Source of the DNA: Thalassolituus alkanivorans
GTDB taxonomy: Bacteria > Pseudomonadota > Gammaproteobacteria > Pseudomonadales > Oceanobacteraceae
Assembly: GCF_020447205.1 (NCBI RefSeq)
Contig: NZ_JAJAEL010000024.1
Location: 1,646 to 65,645 of the forward strand
Reading direction: 5' to 3'
Length of the DNA stretch: 64,000 nucleotides
Below, in pieces: positions 8,711 through 17,803 of the stretch; the first letter of the stretch is position 1; each line of letters starts with the position of its first letter. The translations under genes and the position numbers were made by a program. The notes under the pieces are model-generated. The model worked only from the letters and a program-made list of their open reading frames with translations, searched no databases and was not told the DNA's origin.

Positions 8711-9649
8711 ATGTCTATGCACAAACTAATTGCCTTAAGCTGCATGTTGCTCAGCGCTTTCTGCCAGGCGGATGCGGCGCTGGACTACGGCGGTGACATT
8801 GAAACCACCGATTGGTCGGTCAGTGGTTCGGTATTTGAGTGCCGTTTTGAGCAGACGCTGGCCGGGTATGGCCGCGCGGTGTTCTATCACGAGGCCGGCG
8901 AGGACGTTACTTTTCAGCTCGAAACCCTGAAGAACCTGATGTCGTACAGCCAGGCACGGGTCAGTATTCTGCCGCCGCCCTGGCAGCCGGGAGTAAAAAG
9001 CGAAGATCTGGGTGTGGCGCGGATTGTAAAAGACACGCCGAATCTGAGTCTGGACGCCACCCGCACCAATCAGTTTCTGCATGCCTTGCTGGAAGGCAAA
9101 TGGCCTGCCATCAGCCACAAAACCTATTACGATCAGAACCGCTTTGTAAAAGTGCACCTGTCGGCGGTGTCGTTTCCGCAGTTTTATCTGGATTATCTGG
9201 AGTGTGTAAAACAGCTGTTACCGGTTAATTACCGGCAGGTGGCGCGCTCGAAGGTGCTGTTTGCCAGTGGTGAAGAGCAGATCGATGCCCCCGATATGAA
9301 AATTCTCGACCGCATTATTTTTTACATAAAGCATGATCCGCGCATTTTTGCCGTGTATCTGGATGGTCATTCTGACAACGTTGGCCGCCGTTACGATAAC
9401 CGCCAGACGTCCAAGGCGCGGGTTGAGGATGTGGAACGTTACTTTATCAAGCAGGGCATCGATCCGGAGATGGTGACTACCCGTTTTCATGGTGACCGTT
9501 ACCCGGTTGCCAGCAATAAAACCGCTGCAGGACGCGCCGAGAACCGCCGTGTGACCATCCGCATCGAGCAGCGGGAGGATATGCCTATCCCGGATAATCT
9601 GCTGTTTAAACCGAAAGTCCGCACCCAGACCACCGCCAGCGGCGACTGA
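8711..9649 (+). CDS. motY: MotY-like flagellar stator-associated OmpA-family protein
   Basis: A 312-residue secreted protein with a cleavable signal (cut probably after CQADA, residue about 22). The N-terminal MotY domain contains the conserved C-R-F near residue 40, a GYG motif and PPPWQPG near residue 93. A C-terminal OmpA/MotB peptidoglycan-binding domain from about 178 has the motifs YLDGHSDNVG and AENRRVTIRI. MotY forms the T ring around sodium-driven or polar flagellar motors and anchors stators to the cell wall. The position between pyrC and argG is the same as for motY of P. aeruginosa, which strongly supports the name. The ATG at 8711 lacks a strong ribosome-binding site. An ATG two codons later is equally possible. 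Confidence 0.88.
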   Translation: MSMHKLIALSCMLLSAFCQADAALDYGGDIETTDWSVSGSVFECRFEQTLAGYGRAVFYHEAGEDVTFQLETLKNLMSYSQARVSILPPPWQPGVKSEDLGVARIVKDTPNLSLDATRTNQFLHALLEGKWPAISHKTYYDQNRFVKVHLSAVSFPQFYLDYLECVKQLLPVNYRQVARSKVLFASGEEQIDAPDMKILDRIIFYIKHDPRIFAVYLDGHSDNVGRRYDNRQTSKARVEDVERYFIKQGIDPEMVTTRFHGDRYPVASNKTAAGRAENRRVTIRIEQREDMPIPDNLLFKPKVRTQTTASGD

Positions 9650-9823
9650 TACTCGCCGCGCTTTCTTTGCAGCTCTTTCTTCACCTTCTTTCTTAGTCCT
9701 CTTTGGGGCGCCTGTTGGCTATCCCGTGCACAATCAGTACAATACCGCCCCTTTCATTATTGCTATCCGCCGGTACGGGCTGTTTGCCCCCTGTGCGGCC
9801 AATCATCATCCTGGAGAATACCC

Positions 9824-11044
9824 ATGTCAGACATCAAGAAAGTGGTGCTGGCCTATTCCGGTGGTCTGGATACGTCCGTGATCGCCAAATGGCTGCAAGA
9901 AGAATACAAATGTGAAGTCGTAACCTTTACTGCTGACCTGGGCCAGGGCGAAGAAGTTGAACCGGCACGCGCCAAGGCTGAAGCTCTGGGTATCAAAGAA
10001 ATCTTCATCGACGACCTGCGTGAAGAGTTTGCCCGTGACTTCGTATTCCCGATGTTCCGCGCCAACACCATTTACGAAGGCGAATACCTGCTGGGTACCT
10101 CGATTGCCCGTCCGCTGATCGCCAAGCGTCTGATCGAAATTGCCAACGCCACCGGCGCTGATGCCATTGCCCACGGTGCAACCGGTAAAGGTAACGACCA
10201 GGTGCGTTTCGAACTGGGCGCCTACGCCCTGAAACCAGGCGTAAAAGTGATTGCTCCATGGCGTGAATGGGATCTGACTTCCCGTGAAACCCTGATGGCG
10301 TACTGCGACAAGCACGACATTAAAGTTGAGAAAAAAGCCGGTAAGAAATCTCCGTATTCTATGGACGCTAACCTGCTGCACATCTCTTACGAAGGTGACA
10401 TCCTGGAAGATCCATGGAACGAGCCGGAAGAAGATATGTGGCTGTGGTCTGTGTCTCCGGAAAATGCTCCGGACGAAGCGGCTTACCTCACCATCAGCTT
10501 CAAAAACGGTGACCCGGTTGCCATCGATGGCGTGGAAAAATCACCGGCCACCATTATGGAAGAGCTGAACAAGCTGGCCGGTGCTCACGGTGTGGGTCGT
10601 GTGGATATCGTAGAAAACCGTTACGTGGGCATGAAAGCCCGTGGTTGCTACGAAACTCCGGCCGGTACCGTACTGCTGAAAGCACACCGTGCGATCGAAT
10701 CCATCACTCTGGATCGTGAAGCGGCGCACCTGAAAGACGAACTGATGCCACGTTACGCCAAGCTGATCTACAACGGTTACTGGTGGAGCCCTGAGCGTAA
10801 AATGCTGCAGGCGGCTATCGACGAAACCCAGAAAGTTGTGAACGGTGATGTGCGCGTAAAACTGTATAAAGGCAACGTGATTGTGGTTGGCCGTCGTTCA
10901 GAAGACACTCTGTTCGATGAAAAAATCGCCACTTTCGAAGACGATGCCGGTGCTTACGACCAGAAAGATGCGGCCGGCTTTATTAAGCTGAACGCTCTGC
11001 GTCTGCGCACGGCTGCGAAAAAAGGCCGCAGCTTCCTGGATTAA
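9824..11044 (+). CDS. argG: argininosuccinate synthase
   Basis: Joins citrulline and aspartate with ATP in arginine synthesis. The N terminus has the PP-loop [11 protein letters not shown] (residues 9-19) of the ATP-pyrophosphatase fold. Further family blocks are [15 protein letters not shown] (citrulline/aspartate site), [16 protein letters not shown] and [15 protein letters not shown]. The 406 residues match the bacterial family. ATG at 9824 has CTGGAG eight bases upstream. Codon use is strongly biased toward preferred codons compared with its neighbours, as expected of a highly expressed gene. A clear terminator follows at 11071-11097. Confidence 0.98.
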   Translation: MSDIKKVVLAYSGGLDTSVIAKWLQEEYKCEVVTFTADLGQGEEVEPARAKAEALGIKEIFIDDLREEFARDFVFPMFRANTIYEGEYLLGTSIARPLIAKRLIEIANATGADAIAHGATGKGNDQVRFELGAYALKPGVKVIAPWREWDLTSRETLMAYCDKHDIKVEKKAGKKSPYSMDANLLHISYEGDILEDPWNEPEEDMWLWSVSPENAPDEAAYLTISFKNGDPVAIDGVEKSPATIMEELNKLAGAHGVGRVDIVENRYVGMKARGCYETPAGTVLLKAHRAIESITLDREAAHLKDELMPRYAKLIYNGYWWSPERKMLQAAIDETQKVVNGDVRVKLYKGNVIVVGRRSEDTLFDEKIATFEDDAGAYDQKDAAGFIKLNALRLRTAAKKGRSFLD

Positions 11045-11070
11045 TTCCGGCGCTGTTGCTTTTCGCAAAA

Positions 11071-11097
11071 AAAGAACCCGCTACGGCGGGTTTTTTT
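11071..11097 (+). terminator. argG terminator
   Basis: Stem AACCCGC / GCGGGTT with a TACG loop followed by seven T, 30 bases beyond the argG stop. Confidence 0.9.
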
Positions 11098-11266
11098 ATG
11101 GGCTTTTTTGAAGCTGTTTTCAGAACACTTCTGCATGCTGCTGGCGATTTTATGTCGCAATAAATCCCTTGTTTGCTGATGGTCAGACTGATACGTTTAT
11201 TTTTAGCGTAGCGCCTTATTGATGATGGCCTGCATATCATGAAATGACTGCTTGTTAGGGATAACG

Positions 11267-11467
11267 ATGCCGGTATTTTTCAGCGGAATAGCACAGTTAC
11301 GGACGTATTTTTCTCAACCTGTTATTTATAATTTTCAGCGGCGGATATTTCTGGCGGTCATGCTGGGGTGGCTGAGCGGCTGCACGGCGAATGTGTATTT
11401 TCACCCTCCGGAAGAAATGTACTTAGTTCAACCGGAAATGGCGGTGAAAAAGGATCATCAATCCTGA
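11267..11467 (+). CDS. possible small lipoprotein
   Basis: A short frame from an ATG at 11267 (a TTG at 11252 is also in frame). Residues about 25-40 read RRIFLAVMLGWLSGC, a hydrophobic stretch ending in a Leu-Ser-Gly-Cys lipobox, followed by a polar tail (TANVYFHPPEEMYLVQPEM). The peptide before the lipobox is long for a lipoprotein signal. The real start may lie nearer, or the gene may be spurious. The 3' end overlaps the 3' end of the convergent FUSC-family gene by ten bases. No family recognised. Confidence 0.4.
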   Translation: MPVFFSGIAQLRTYFSQPVIYNFQRRIFLAVMLGWLSGCTANVYFHPPEEMYLVQPEMAVKKDHQS

Positions 11468-12516
11468 TTATGCTGTGCGCTGATACGACCCAGATAACGT
11501 GGGTGGTGAATCAGCCAGCCACCAATAAGACCAATCAGACTACCCAGTAAGATATCGCTGAAACGCGCCAGCATAAGGGTATCCAGCGGACTTTGCAGCG
11601 CCGTTACTTCGGCAAAAAGCAGTGTTAATGGCGTAATAAAGAGCATGGCAATGCCGTAATTACGCACCACCAGAACTTCAATCGAAAAACTCAGCAAACC
11701 AATAATCAGCACCAGCATCCAGCCGTTGGGCTGCAAGGCAAAAATCAGCCATGCGATGCCCAATCCCAGTGCGGTGCCGACGACGCGGTGTATTTTCCGT
11801 TGCCATACCAAACGAAAGTTGGCGCCCTGAATAATCGCGGCGCAGGAAATGGGGACCCAGTACGGATTATGCAGCTGTAGCGCGTTGGCTAATAACGATG
11901 ACGCTGCAACAAAGACGGCGATAACCGTGGCTTCGGCCAGTATCCGGCGTGCCGGGGCAACGGTGCTGACTGGTGGTGTTGTTTCTGCTGGCAACAGCAG
12001 ACTGTACAGCAGGGCAAGAATACAGGCTCCCGCGCTGCCGAGGCCAACCAGCAACAGTCTATGTGAAATCTGTTCCGTTTCATGAGGCAGAACGCTTGCC
12101 AGCGCGGCAACCAGAATAAAAAAGAAACTTCCTGGTGGTGGCATGCTTAGCCAGCGTGTCAGAAAGGTACTGACCATGGTTATCAACAGCAGCATCAGGG
12201 CAGCACTCAGAGGACCTGAGCTGATGCTGGCGAGTAAAAAACTGAGCTGAAAACCAAGGCTGCAGGCCAGCAGTGTCAGCAGACGGCGACGCAATCCGGC
12301 GGCGGGCAGATACAGAATCACCAGCGCACCAACACAGCCGAGAATGCCGGATTTTATATCGCCATACAGTACACCCGCTAATGCAGGCAGTGCCGAACAA
12401 CACGCGACCAGCAAGGGTAAATGCCACGGACGGGTGGTCGGATTAAGGTGCAGCAGGGCATGTATTTCCTGTTTTATGATGGACCAGCGTGAGGAACGCT
12501 GTGGCGAGGGCGGCAT
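11458..12516 (-). CDS. FUSC-family inner-membrane protein
   Basis: A 352-residue polytopic membrane protein. Two blocks of five to six hydrophobic segments (about 35-165 and 200-340) flank a hydrophilic linker. This is the FUSC/aromatic-acid-exporter layout. The second block contains the family-typical NPYWVPISCAAIIQG and the charged VWQRKIHRVVGTALG loop. Relatives include YccS-like proteins and AaeB/fusaric acid exporters, but this one is short and lacks the large cytoplasmic domain. Efflux of an aromatic or toxic compound is inferred, with the substrate unknown. The ATG at 12516 (MPPSPQRSS) has AGG eight bases upstream and is preferred to a TTG seven codons earlier. Confidence 0.8.
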   Translation of the reverse strand: MPPSPQRSSRWSIIKQEIHALLHLNPTTRPWHLPLLVACCSALPALAGVLYGDIKSGILGCVGALVILYLPAAGLRRRLLTLLACSLGFQLSFLLASISSGPLSAALMLLLITMVSTFLTRWLSMPPPGSFFFILVAALASVLPHETEQISHRLLLVGLGSAGACILALLYSLLLPAETTPPVSTVAPARRILAEATVIAVFVAASSLLANALQLHNPYWVPISCAAIIQGANFRLVWQRKIHRVVGTALGLGIAWLIFALQPNGWMLVLIIGLLSFSIEVLVVRNYGIAMLFITPLTLLFAEVTALQSPLDTLMLARFSDILLGSLIGLIGGWLIHHPRYLGRISAQHNQD

Positions 12517-12580
12517 AGATTCAACCTGAGCATGCAAAGGACTATGATACGGCGATGAGGTATTGGCTTACAGAGGTTTT

Positions 12581-12859
12581 ATGTCGTCTTCAGGGGACAA
12601 TCATACCAGCGTTCAGCAGGCGGAAAACTGTTCAGAGGGTGCAGATGAGCAGCGTTGTCCGCTCTGCGGCGGGCTTAACCAGTGTGCGGTTGCAGCACAA
12701 ACAGAGCCATCGGCTTGCTGGTGTTTTCAGACGGAAGTCAGTCTCAGTAAATTGCTGCACCAGCAGGCTGATCTGCCAGAAAATTATTCCAGGCAGACGT
12801 CCTGCATTTGTCCGGGTTGTGCATCGAGACTGATTTCAGAACACTCGCGGATACCATAA
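12581..12859 (+). CDS. cysteine-rich CWC family protein
   Basis: A 92-residue soluble protein with the pattern CPLCGGLNQC (residues about 25-34), then ACWCF (about 45), then CICPGC near residue 80. This matches the small cysteine-rich CWC family, in which the cysteines are expected to bind zinc. Function is unknown. The ATG at 12581 has AGAGG four bases upstream. An in-frame ATG six codons earlier has no ribosome-binding site. The last 76 bases overlap the 3' end of the convergent periplasmic-binding-protein gene, so one C terminus is constrained by the other. Confidence 0.75.
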   Translation: MSSSGDNHTSVQQAENCSEGADEQRCPLCGGLNQCAVAAQTEPSACWCFQTEVSLSKLLHQQADLPENYSRQTSCICPGCASRLISEHSRIP

Positions 12860-13659
12860 GGGCGGAATAATTCCAGCAGCTTACCGTTGCTTTTCAGTTC
12901 ATCCATCAGTTGGTTGATTTCTTTTGCGCCGGGCATAAAACCAGGACGGATCAGAGCGGAGTGCTGATAGCGCTGGTCATAACGATCCGATACCAGAAAT
13001 TCTTCACGCGCGCCGGGGTTATCTTTAAAAAAACGATGCAGAAATGCTTTGCTCATGACCGCAATATCGCCATGCCGCTCACGCAGCAATGACAGATTTT
13101 TTTCGTTGGTCCAGGACAAAATCATCTGAAAATTCTGCCGCAGAAACTGTTCGTCGGCATTAAAGGCGGCGAAGCCGTAATGAAAACCGAGAATGCCGAT
13201 CATGCGCTTATCTGAGAGGTCGGCAAAATATTGCTGGTCGCGGCCTTGTTCGGCCAGTGCCACATAGACTTCACCGTCAGTCTGATAGGGGCGGGAAATT
13301 TCTATGGGAATACCCTGCCAGCCCCAGGCCGGGTTCTCAAAAAAGATGACGTCATAATCGCCCATGGTAAAGGCCTGATAACGGCGCTTGGGTGAGATGG
13401 GCACAGGTACAAACTGATAATGACTCTGGTGCTCATTAAGCAGCTGAATAAGGCTGATGGCGATGCCCTCATATTCTCCCTGCTCATTCTGTTCAACATA
13501 GGGAGGATAGGGATAGATCCCGACTTTAACCTGGGCTTCCGGCTGTGCTGAGGCAAGCAGCTGCGGAGACAGTAAATACAGGGCCAGACAAAGCATGATA
13601 CGGCGGCTGGCACTGATCTGTCGGAAGGGGGATGTTACTTTGTAAGATTGCTTAACCAA
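12784..13659 (-). CDS. periplasmic substrate-binding protein (SBP family 3), transporter-less
   Basis: A secreted protein: a signal segment (RRIMLCLALYLLSPQLLASAQP, residues about 20-39) is followed by a type 3 solute-binding fold. It has the typical first strand VKVGIYPYPPYVE, the EYEGIAISLIQLL helix and the hinge region MIGILGFHYGFAA. No permease or ATPase gene is nearby. Such isolated proteins often act as ligand sensors or amino-acid binders in Oceanospirillales and Pseudomonas. The ligand is unknown. The start is uncertain: TTG at 13659 has AAGGA almost touching it, while the ATG at residue 22 has no Shine-Dalgarno sequence. Confidence 0.8.
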   Translation of the reverse strand: MVKQSYKVTSPFRQISASRRIMLCLALYLLSPQLLASAQPEAQVKVGIYPYPPYVEQNEQGEYEGIAISLIQLLNEHQSHYQFVPVPISPKRRYQAFTMGDYDVIFFENPAWGWQGIPIEISRPYQTDGEVYVALAEQGRDQQYFADLSDKRMIGILGFHYGFAAFNADEQFLRQNFQMILSWTNEKNLSLLRERHGDIAVMSKAFLHRFFKDNPGAREEFLVSDRYDQRYQHSALIRPGFMPGAKEINQLMDELKSNGKLLELFRPYGIRECSEISLDAQPGQMQDVCLE

Positions 13660-13867
13660 GTCCTTGGCCTCTTTTGTATAAGCATTGTATACAGAATAGT
13701 CCTGTGTCCGGGGCTTGAAAAGATTTTACTCATCAAGCTCTGGAACGGTTCACACTAATTTAACGGGCCCGGCTTGGGAGCGGCTCTGCGCGCTGTTATA
13801 GTCCGGCCTTATTGTTGCAATTTATTGCTCAGATTCTTTGTTCTGATGTCCACGCAGGATGCCTGGT

Positions 13868-14416
13868 ATGACCAATTCATCTCCCCAGACTTTATATCCG
13901 GACGCCGGCCCGGTGGCTGAAATCCCGTCAACCTTGAAGTTGATTGACAGTTTGCGCCTTAACGCCCAGCTGGGTAAGAACAGCCACTTTTACGCATCGC
14001 TGAAGCGCCGTAACCTGCACATTCTCTGTGGTGTCCCGGTGGTGATTATTAATCTGATTCTGGGGTCGGTATTTTTTGCTCTGTTACAGGCCGAGTTACC
14101 GGACTGGGGCAAATGGCTCAGTGCCGGTCTGGCATTACTGGCGGCCGCTCTGGGCGGTGTGCAGACTTTTTTTGATTTTAAGAAAAACTGCGCCGGTCAT
14201 CGTGAAGTTGGTAACGATTATCTGGAGCTGGCGCGTGAGTGTGAGCGTCTGCTGGCATTGTACGATGATGAACTGATGAATCTGCAGCAACTGGCTGTGG
14301 AACTGCGCCGGCTGAATAAGGAATATGCCGAGATTAACGAGCGGGCCGAGATGTTTATTGTGTCACCACGTGAGTATGAATATGCCCGCCAGCGTTTGCT
14401 GACACGGGCAAAATAG
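13868..14416 (+). CDS. SLATT-domain two-TM protein
   Basis: A 182-residue membrane protein. An N-terminal helix with FYASLKRRNLHI precedes two adjacent transmembrane segments (about 57-78 and 83-104, separated by a short PDWGKW turn). These are followed by the conserved GHREVGNDYLELARECERL helix and a coiled-coil-like tail (LRRLNKEYAEINERAEMF). This is the layout of the SLATT superfamily, predicted from comparative genomics (Burroughs and colleagues) to be membrane effectors of nucleotide-controlled conflict systems. Here there is no adjacent SMODS/CD-NTase, SLOG or reverse-transcriptase gene. ATG 13868 has CAGGA eight bases upstream. An ATG three codons earlier is in frame. Confidence 0.75.
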   Translation: MTNSSPQTLYPDAGPVAEIPSTLKLIDSLRLNAQLGKNSHFYASLKRRNLHILCGVPVVIINLILGSVFFALLQAELPDWGKWLSAGLALLAAALGGVQTFFDFKKNCAGHREVGNDYLELARECERLLALYDDELMNLQQLAVELRRLNKEYAEINERAEMFIVSPREYEYARQRLLTRAK

Positions 14417-14482
14417 CGCTAGTCATCCCGGCTGCCGCTCTGTTGCCGGAATCGGAATCCACATAATAATAAGGACGACAGC

Positions 14483-15961
14483 ATGCCAACTGAATGGGCT
14501 TATCAGAGTGCGACCCGCTTACTGGCGGCAATGGCCGCCGGACAACTGAGCAGCCGCGATTTACTCGAATATTACCGCCAGCGGATCGAACGCTATAACC
14601 CGCAGCTTAATGCGGTGGTCGCCACCGCTTTTGACGCCGCGTTCCGCCGTGCCGATGAGGCTGATAATGCGCGCCGTGAAGGTGTGTCCTGGGGACCGCT
14701 GCACGGTCTGCCGATCACCATCAAAGATACCTTCGAAGTGCAGGGGATGCCCTGTGTGGCCGGCGCACCGGCACTGGCCGGACATCGGCCGGACAGTAAT
14801 GCCTTTGCGGTGCAGCGCCTGCTGGATGCCGGCGCCATTATTTTCGGTAAAACCAATGTGCCGCTCTATGCCGGCGATATTCAGAGTTACAACAAGGTGT
14901 ACGGCTCGACCAATAACCCCTGGGATGAAAGCCGTACGCCAGGTGGCTCGTCCGGCGGTGCCGCAGCAGCGCTGGCTGCGGGCTTTACCGCACTGGAGCT
15001 GGGCTCAGATATTGGTGGCTCGATCCGTACACCGGCGCATTTCTGTGGTGTGTTCGGCCATAAAGTTACCTACGGCATTGTTTCCAGCCGTGGCCATATT
15101 CCTGGGCCGCCGGGCATGCTGAGTGAACCGGATCTGGCGGTTCCCGGTCCGCTGGCTCGCAGTGCCGAAGATCTGGATCTGGCACTGCAGGTGGTGGCCG
15201 CCCCCGGCCCTCTGATGTCGGAGCACTGGTCACTCAATCTGCCGGCGCCACGGGCTAAGCAGCTACAGGATTTCCGCGTGTTGCTGTGGCTGGATGATCC
15301 GCTCTGTCCGCTGGATGAAACCCTGAAGCCGGTGTATGACGGTCTGTATCAGCAACTGCAGCAAGCGGGCGCGAAAGTGACGTACGGCGCTCCTGAAGGA
15401 ATCTCACTGAGCCGCTTCTTTCCGGTGTATATGAGCCTGCTGGGCTCGGTGCTGGGGTCCGGCATGAAGCCCGGCCAGCGGCGCATGATGCGTCTGATGG
15501 GCGGCATGGCCAAACGCTTTGGCCGCTGGATGAAAAGCGGGGCATACGGTGATGAATTTTTGCTGGGCATGGGGCAGAGCCATGCTGACTGGGTAAAGCG
15601 CAGCGAAGAGCGTCATCGCCTGACCGAGTCGTTCAGCAAGCTGTTTGACCAATACGATGTGGTGCTGACGCCGGTGGCGATGACGGCGGCCTTCCGCCAT
15701 TTACAGGATGTCCCGATTCAGGTGCGCAAACTGGATGTGAATGGCGGGCAGCGTAACTACTCCGATATGTTTATGTGGATTGCTCCGGCCACCCTGATGG
15801 GGCTGCCCGCGACCAGCGCTCCTGTGGGCCAGACCGCCGCCGGTCTGCCGGTTGGCATTCAGATTCTGGGGCGCCGCTACGATGACCGCACGACCATTGA
15901 GTTTGCCCGGCTGCTGGAACAGGCGGGTATGGATTTCCGTGCGCCGCCGTGGCTTAGCTGA
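14483..15961 (+). CDS. amidase (amidase signature family)
   Basis: A 492-residue cytosolic hydrolase of the amidase-signature family. The Ser-cisSer-Lys triad is readable as Lys81 (PITIKDTF), cis-Ser156 and nucleophile Ser180 within GGSSGGAAAALAAG and GSDIGGSIRTPA. No signal peptide is present. Substrate cannot be told: relatives hydrolyse fatty amides, aryl amides or act in amide catabolism. It does not look like GatA, since no gatB or gatC is nearby. ATG 14483 has AAGGA eight bases upstream. The following TauE/SafE gene starts directly after its stop. Confidence 0.93.
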   Translation: MPTEWAYQSATRLLAAMAAGQLSSRDLLEYYRQRIERYNPQLNAVVATAFDAAFRRADEADNARREGVSWGPLHGLPITIKDTFEVQGMPCVAGAPALAGHRPDSNAFAVQRLLDAGAIIFGKTNVPLYAGDIQSYNKVYGSTNNPWDESRTPGGSSGGAAAALAAGFTALELGSDIGGSIRTPAHFCGVFGHKVTYGIVSSRGHIPGPPGMLSEPDLAVPGPLARSAEDLDLALQVVAAPGPLMSEHWSLNLPAPRAKQLQDFRVLLWLDDPLCPLDETLKPVYDGLYQQLQQAGAKVTYGAPEGISLSRFFPVYMSLLGSVLGSGMKPGQRRMMRLMGGMAKRFGRWMKSGAYGDEFLLGMGQSHADWVKRSEERHRLTESFSKLFDQYDVVLTPVAMTAAFRHLQDVPIQVRKLDVNGGQRNYSDMFMWIAPATLMGLPATSAPVGQTAAGLPVGIQILGRRYDDRTTIEFARLLEQAGMDFRAPPWLS

Positions 15962-16750
15962 ATGCCGGCAGGGGAGGATGGCAGCCTGCTGACTGTACTC
16001 TTTGCCGGGTTGTCGGTACCGGCGTTGCTGACCTTATTGCTGTGCAGCTTTCTCGGTTCGTTGCTGACAGCGGCACTGGGTGTTGGCGGCGGGGCATTTC
16101 TGATTACGGTAATGGCCGGTATTGTGCCGCCGCTGGCACTGATTCCGCTGCACGGCATGGTGCAGCTGGGCTCTAACGGTTCCCGTGCCTGGCTGGCCCG
16201 GCGGCATACTCAATGGCCTAAGGTCGGTTGGTTTTTAGCCGGCGCTTTACTGGCCGTGGTGTTATCCGTACTGGCTTTGCACTGGTTGAGCGGGCGCCTG
16301 GACCCTGGTGTTATTCCGCTGTTTATCGGTCTGTTTATTCTCTGGCTGAGTTGGGGCAAAGTGCCGCCGGTTGGGCTTGGGGAGCATCCTCTGGGGTTGT
16401 TTGCAGGAGGCTGGCTGACGACGCTGGCGACCATGCTGGTCGGAGCCACGGGGCCTTTGGTGTCGGCCTGGCTGGGACGCAGCGATGGTGACCGCTGGCA
16501 GTACACGGCCAATTTTTCGACCAGCATGAGCGTGCAGCATCTATTAAAAGTCGTGGTATTTGGCTTTGCCGGTTTCGCCTTCAGCCAGTGGCTGCCATTA
16601 CTGCTGCTGATGGTGCTGGCCGGTTATCTGGGTACCCGTGCCGGTCTGAAACTGATGGGCAGGATTCCGGAAGCCTTGTTCCGCACCTTGTTCCGTTGGG
16701 TGCTGACGCTGTTGGCGTTACGGCTGATCTGGGTCTGGTATCAGGGCTGA
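15962..16750 (+). CDS. sulfite exporter TauE/SafE family membrane protein
   Basis: A 262-residue membrane protein with about eight hydrophobic segments arranged as two homologous halves. The first half contains GSLLTAALGVGGGAFLITVMAG, the conserved Gly-rich motif of the TauE/SafE (TSUP) family, and the loop HGMVQLGSN. The second half has the matching GATGPLVSAWLGR. Members export sulfite, sulfoacetate or other organic anions. The substrate here is unknown. The start codon follows the amidase stop with no gap, so the two genes are probably co-translated, and an amide hydrolysis product could be the exported or imported anion. Confidence 0.88.
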   Translation: MPAGEDGSLLTVLFAGLSVPALLTLLLCSFLGSLLTAALGVGGGAFLITVMAGIVPPLALIPLHGMVQLGSNGSRAWLARRHTQWPKVGWFLAGALLAVVLSVLALHWLSGRLDPGVIPLFIGLFILWLSWGKVPPVGLGEHPLGLFAGGWLTTLATMLVGATGPLVSAWLGRSDGDRWQYTANFSTSMSVQHLLKVVVFGFAGFAFSQWLPLLLLMVLAGYLGTRAGLKLMGRIPEALFRTLFRWVLTLLALRLIWVWYQG

Positions 16751-16763
16751 CAAGCCGCTGCAC

Positions 16764-17207
16764 TCAGACGCCGATATCTTCGTTCCATAATGTTGGCTGA
16801 TCTGCAATAAAGCCGCGCATCAGTTCAATGCATTCCGCATCGTTGAGTACGGTCAGGCTGACACCGCGCTCGCGCATATGGGCCTCGGCGCCCATAAAGG
16901 TAACGTTTTCGCCGATCACCACCCGCGGGATGCCATACAGCAACGCGGCGCCACTGCACATATCGCAGGGGGATAGGGTGGAGTAGAGCGTGCATTCGCG
17001 GTAGTCGGCGGCGGTTAAGCGTCCGGCGTTTTCCAGACAATCCATCTCGGCGTGTAACACCACGCTGTTCTGTTGTACCCGGCGGTTATGGCCGCGACCG
17101 ATAATCTGCCCGCCTTTAACCAGAACCGAGCCGATGGGAATGCCGCCTTCGGCCAGTCCTTTACGTGCTTCTTCCAGTGCGGCCTGCATCGCTTGCTGAT
17201 CGTTCAT
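16764..17207 (-). CDS. cytosine deaminase-like nucleoside deaminase (fungal Fcy1 type)
   Basis: A 147-residue zinc deaminase. Zinc ligands and catalytic Glu are visible as HAEMD (His52, Glu54) and SPCDMC (Cys81, Cys84). The flanking sequence, including AEMDCLENAGRL, YSTLSPCDMCSGAALLYGIP, VVIGEN and the ending WNEDIG, follows yeast cytosine deaminase Fcy1 much more closely than TadA or guanine deaminase. It should deaminate cytosine (and perhaps related pyrimidines) to uracil for salvage. It lies 52 bases downstream of the metallopeptidase gene on the same strand. The convergent TauE/SafE gene ends 13 bases away. Confidence 0.88.
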   Translation of the reverse strand: MNDQQAMQAALEEARKGLAEGGIPIGSVLVKGGQIIGRGHNRRVQQNSVVLHAEMDCLENAGRLTAADYRECTLYSTLSPCDMCSGAALLYGIPRVVIGENVTFMGAEAHMRERGVSLTVLNDAECIELMRGFIADQPTLWNEDIGV

Positions 17208-17259
17208 AGGTTTGTCCCTTTGCCTGTTTTTGCTTTGGCCGGTTGCCGTTTTTATTGGG

Positions 17260-17769
17260 CTACCAGAGATCGCCGAAACGTTCGCGGTGGCTTAAGTATA
17301 AGCGCAGGTCGAATTCCAGCTGGTGGTAATCCGGTTCCATATAGCAGCACAGTTTGTAGAAGGCTTTGTTGTGTTCTTTCTCGCGCAGGTGCGCCAGTTC
17401 GTGTACCAGGATCATGCGTAAAAAAGCCTCCGGCACCTGACGGAACAGGGTGGACACGCGGATTTCGTGCTTGGCTTTCAGCTTGCTGCCCTGCACCCGC
17501 GAGACAAAGGTGTGCAGTCCGAGGGCGTGATTAATCACGTGAATTTTGTCGTCGTAAATCACTTTGCTCAGCGGCGGAGAACTGCGCAGGTGGTCGTTTT
17601 TTAACGCCATGGTGTAATCGTACAGCGCGCGTTCGTTATTCAGGCTGTGACTGTGCGGATATTTTTTCTGCAGCAACGGACCGAGTTTACCGGCCTCCAG
17701 TAACTCGGCGGCCTGGCATTGCAGATCGGGGCTGTAGCCGTTGAGATAGTTTATCTGGCGTTGTTTCAT
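17260..17769 (-). CDS. YgjP-type zinc metallopeptidase (M48-like)
   Basis: A 169-residue cytosolic protein whose C-terminal half has the HExxH zinc motif in LVHELAHLREKEHNKAFYKL and the family ending EPDYHQLEFDLRLYL. This matches E. coli YgjP (DUF45), where the third ligand is the His of EKEH. The N-terminal half (LNGYSPDLQCQAAELLEAGK, YPHSHSLNNERALYDY) also follows that family. Substrates are not established. It lies 34 bases behind finR on the same strand and could be co-transcribed with it. Confidence 0.9.
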   Translation of the reverse strand: MKQRQINYLNGYSPDLQCQAAELLEAGKLGPLLQKKYPHSHSLNNERALYDYTMALKNDHLRSSPPLSKVIYDDKIHVINHALGLHTFVSRVQGSKLKAKHEIRVSTLFRQVPEAFLRMILVHELAHLREKEHNKAFYKLCCYMEPDYHQLEFDLRLYLSHRERFGDLW

Positions 17770-17803
17770 GGGTTCCTGTTCGTTACCTGGTTAACGACGT
17801 GCC

